The translations under genes were made by a program, and so were the position numbers. Of a stretch of 7,198 nucleotides of DNA, positions 6,002-7,198 are shown one piece after another; position 1 is the stretch's first letter, and the number at the start of each line of letters is the position of its first letter. The stretch lies in assembly GCA_927798255.1 (NCBI GenBank), contig CAKMMH010000087.1, forward strand, positions 1 through 7,198. The letters run 5' to 3'. The DNA is from an uncultured bacterium. GTDB lineage: Bacteria > Bdellovibrionota_C > UBA2361 > CAKMMH01. The notes under the pieces were generated by a model. That model saw nothing but the letters and a program-made list of their open reading frames with translations, did not search any database and was not told where the DNA came from.

Positions 6002-6679
6002 ATGGCAAATTTTAAATGTATTACATGTAATAAATCTTTTTCGATTCCTGATGAAGTATTAGCAAAGTATCCTAATTGGATACCAAAGTATTGTCCTTCT
6101 TGTAATCCAAAGAAAAAAAATGTTTCTACGAATAACAATATTAATAACAATTCAGAAAACATTGTTAAAACATCAACAAAATCATCAATTACAAAAGAAG
6201 AAGATTTAACTTTAGCTGAAGTTTTAAAAAGATTTAGCGAAGGTCCACAAAGTGGAATTTTTACAGATGGAAGTGCAAGGCCAAATCCTGGCCCCGGAGG
6301 TTGGGGGATAGTTTATGTAAAAGACGGTACTGTTATTAATCAAAAGTATGGAAAGGAAAAAGAAACTACAAATAACAGAATGGAATTAACTGCACTTTTA
6401 AATGCTTTTGAAATAGCACCAGAAAATGAGCCAATATTAATTTATACAGATAGTGAGTTGTGTGTTAATACGTTTACTAAGTGGATAAGTTCATGGGAAA
6501 AAAATGGATGGAAAAAGAAAACTGGTGAAATTAAAAATTTAGATCTTATAAAACAAGTATATGATGCTATGAAAAGAAAACCTCTTGCCAAACTTCATTG
6601 GATTGAATCTCACAATGGGTTTTTATGGAATGAATATGCTGATTCTCTAGCAACTGCTTGGGCAAGAAATACTCTATAA
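6002..6679 (+). CDS. Ribonuclease HI with N-terminal zinc ribbon
   Basis: Cytoplasmic endonuclease expected to cut the RNA strand of RNA-DNA hybrids using two metal ions. The catalytic domain (about 84-223) has the full set: Asp89 in FTDGS, Glu128 in NRMELTA, Asp150 in IYTDSELC, His204 in ESHNG and Asp214 in YADSLA. The C-terminus NEYADSLATAWAR is typical of one bacterial RNase HI branch. In front are four cysteines, Cys6-x2-Cys9 and Cys31-x2-Cys34, forming a probable zinc ribbon, joined by a Lys/Asn/Ser-rich linker (about 35-65). At 225 residues it is longer than classical RNase HI (about 155) because of this addition. The ribbon may bind nucleic acid, by analogy with the hybrid-binding domain of other RNases H; this is inference. 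No ribosome binding site is evident. An rnhA-like name is possible, but I leave the symbol blank because paralogues are common. Confidence 0.9.
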   Translation: MANFKCITCNKSFSIPDEVLAKYPNWIPKYCPSCNPKKKNVSTNNNINNNSENIVKTSTKSSITKEEDLTLAEVLKRFSEGPQSGIFTDGSARPNPGPGGWGIVYVKDGTVINQKYGKEKETTNNRMELTALLNAFEIAPENEPILIYTDSELCVNTFTKWISSWEKNGWKKKTGEIKNLDLIKQVYDAMKRKPLAKLHWIESHNGFLWNEYADSLATAWARNTL

Positions 6680-6715
6680 ATAACATTATAAAATTTTTTT
6701 ATTGGAGATACTTAA

Positions 6716-7198
6716 ATGGACTTAAATATTCATTTTAATATTACATACATTGTTCTTCCTTTGATTGCCGCATTAATTGGTTGGTTTACAAACTACATTG
6801 CAATCAAAATGTTATTTCACCCTAAAAAAGAAATTAGATTTTTGTTTTTTAAGATTCAAGGCGTTTTTCCAAAAAGACAAAAAGATTTGGCTAAAAAATT
6901 AGGAAATATTGTTTCTACAGAATTATTTTCAACAGATGATATTCAAAAAACATTAAAAGAAATTGTTTCAGCTCCTACGATTAAAGATTTAATTGGAAAT
7001 AAACTAGAAGCTATAATTTACGAGAAGCTTCCTAATGTTATTCCAATGATTGCGATGTTTTTAAGTCCAGAACTAGTAAACAAGATTAAAAATGCACTAA
7101 CTGCTGACATAGATAAAATGCTACACGAGTTAATGGATGAAGTTGGTGATAAACTTAATGATGTCCTTGATATTAATAGTATTGTAGAAAATAAAGTT
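6716..7198 (+). CDS. DUF445 family membrane protein (N-terminal part)
   Basis: The open frame starts at ATG 6716 and runs off the window after 161 codons. GGAG (6704-6707) lies 8 bases before the start, the clearest ribosome binding site here. Residues about 10-30 form a membrane segment that runs into GWFTNYIAIKMLFHPKK (23-39), followed by GVFPKRQKDLAKKLGNIVS (49-67). These two blocks are the hallmark of DUF445 (PF04286, YheB-like proteins). The remainder visible is helical and charged, as in the family. The function of DUF445 is not established; members are membrane-anchored, with a long soluble helical part. It follows the RNase H gene by 36 bases on the same strand, so it may be co-transcribed, but I see no functional link to secretion. 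Confidence 0.88.
   Translation, partial: MDLNIHFNITYIVLPLIAALIGWFTNYIAIKMLFHPKKEIRFLFFKIQGVFPKRQKDLAKKLGNIVSTELFSTDDIQKTLKEIVSAPTIKDLIGNKLEAIIYEKLPNVIPMIAMFLSPELVNKIKNALTADIDKMLHELMDEVGDKLNDVLDINSIVENKV

Noticed and set aside
5965..6162. Minus-strand open frame over the start of the RNase H gene.
   Set aside because: It lies opposite the zinc ribbon and the Lys/Asn-rich linker; the Phe/Leu-rich product is the expected antisense of A-rich codons.

Overview
The window is low-GC DNA (genes roughly 30% GC by eye) from a Gram-negative bacterium. The main evidence is a type II secretion (T2SS) gene set: gspE, gspF, then the pseudopilin genes gspG, gspH, gspI and gspJ, all on the + strand and closely packed. 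The lineage cannot be fixed from the sequence alone. AT-rich Bdellovibrionota/Silvanigrellales-like or Spirochaetota/Leptospira-like genomes are guesses. All genes read with the standard code, and most starts are ATG with modest or absent Shine-Dalgarno sequences.

Layout: 1-132 is the end of an unrecognised gene. 195-1808 is gspE (secretion ATPase) and 1830-3050 is gspF (inner-membrane platform protein). 3051-3572 is a 522-base gap that splits the gsp cluster. It holds a large nested palindrome (3048-3180), which probably ends gspEF transcription, and then a patch clearly richer in GC than the genes, with a possible minus-strand gene remnant. A promoter for the second block probably lies in the AT-rich part just before gspG. 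3573-3980 is gspG, 4006-4749 gspH, 4739-5200 gspI and 5222-5959 gspJ. 6002-6679 is a ribonuclease HI with an N-terminal zinc ribbon, and 6716-7198 is the start of a DUF445 membrane protein that runs off the window.

How the genes work together: GspE hydrolyses ATP at the cytoplasmic face and drives, through GspF, assembly of a periplasmic pseudopilus. GspG is the main subunit, and GspH, GspI and GspJ are minor, tip-forming subunits. All four pseudopilins keep the prepilin signal with Glu at +5. No gspK follows gspJ, and no gspC, D, L, M, N or O lies in the window, so those must be elsewhere, replaced or lost. The RNase H and DUF445 genes follow closely and may be co-transcribed, but nothing suggests they act in secretion.

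I see no clear undescribed system. The points most worth a second look are the GC-rich palindrome and patch between gspF and gspG, the zinc-ribbon RNase HI, the enlarged GspH with an Ala at the cleavage site, and the missing gspK.
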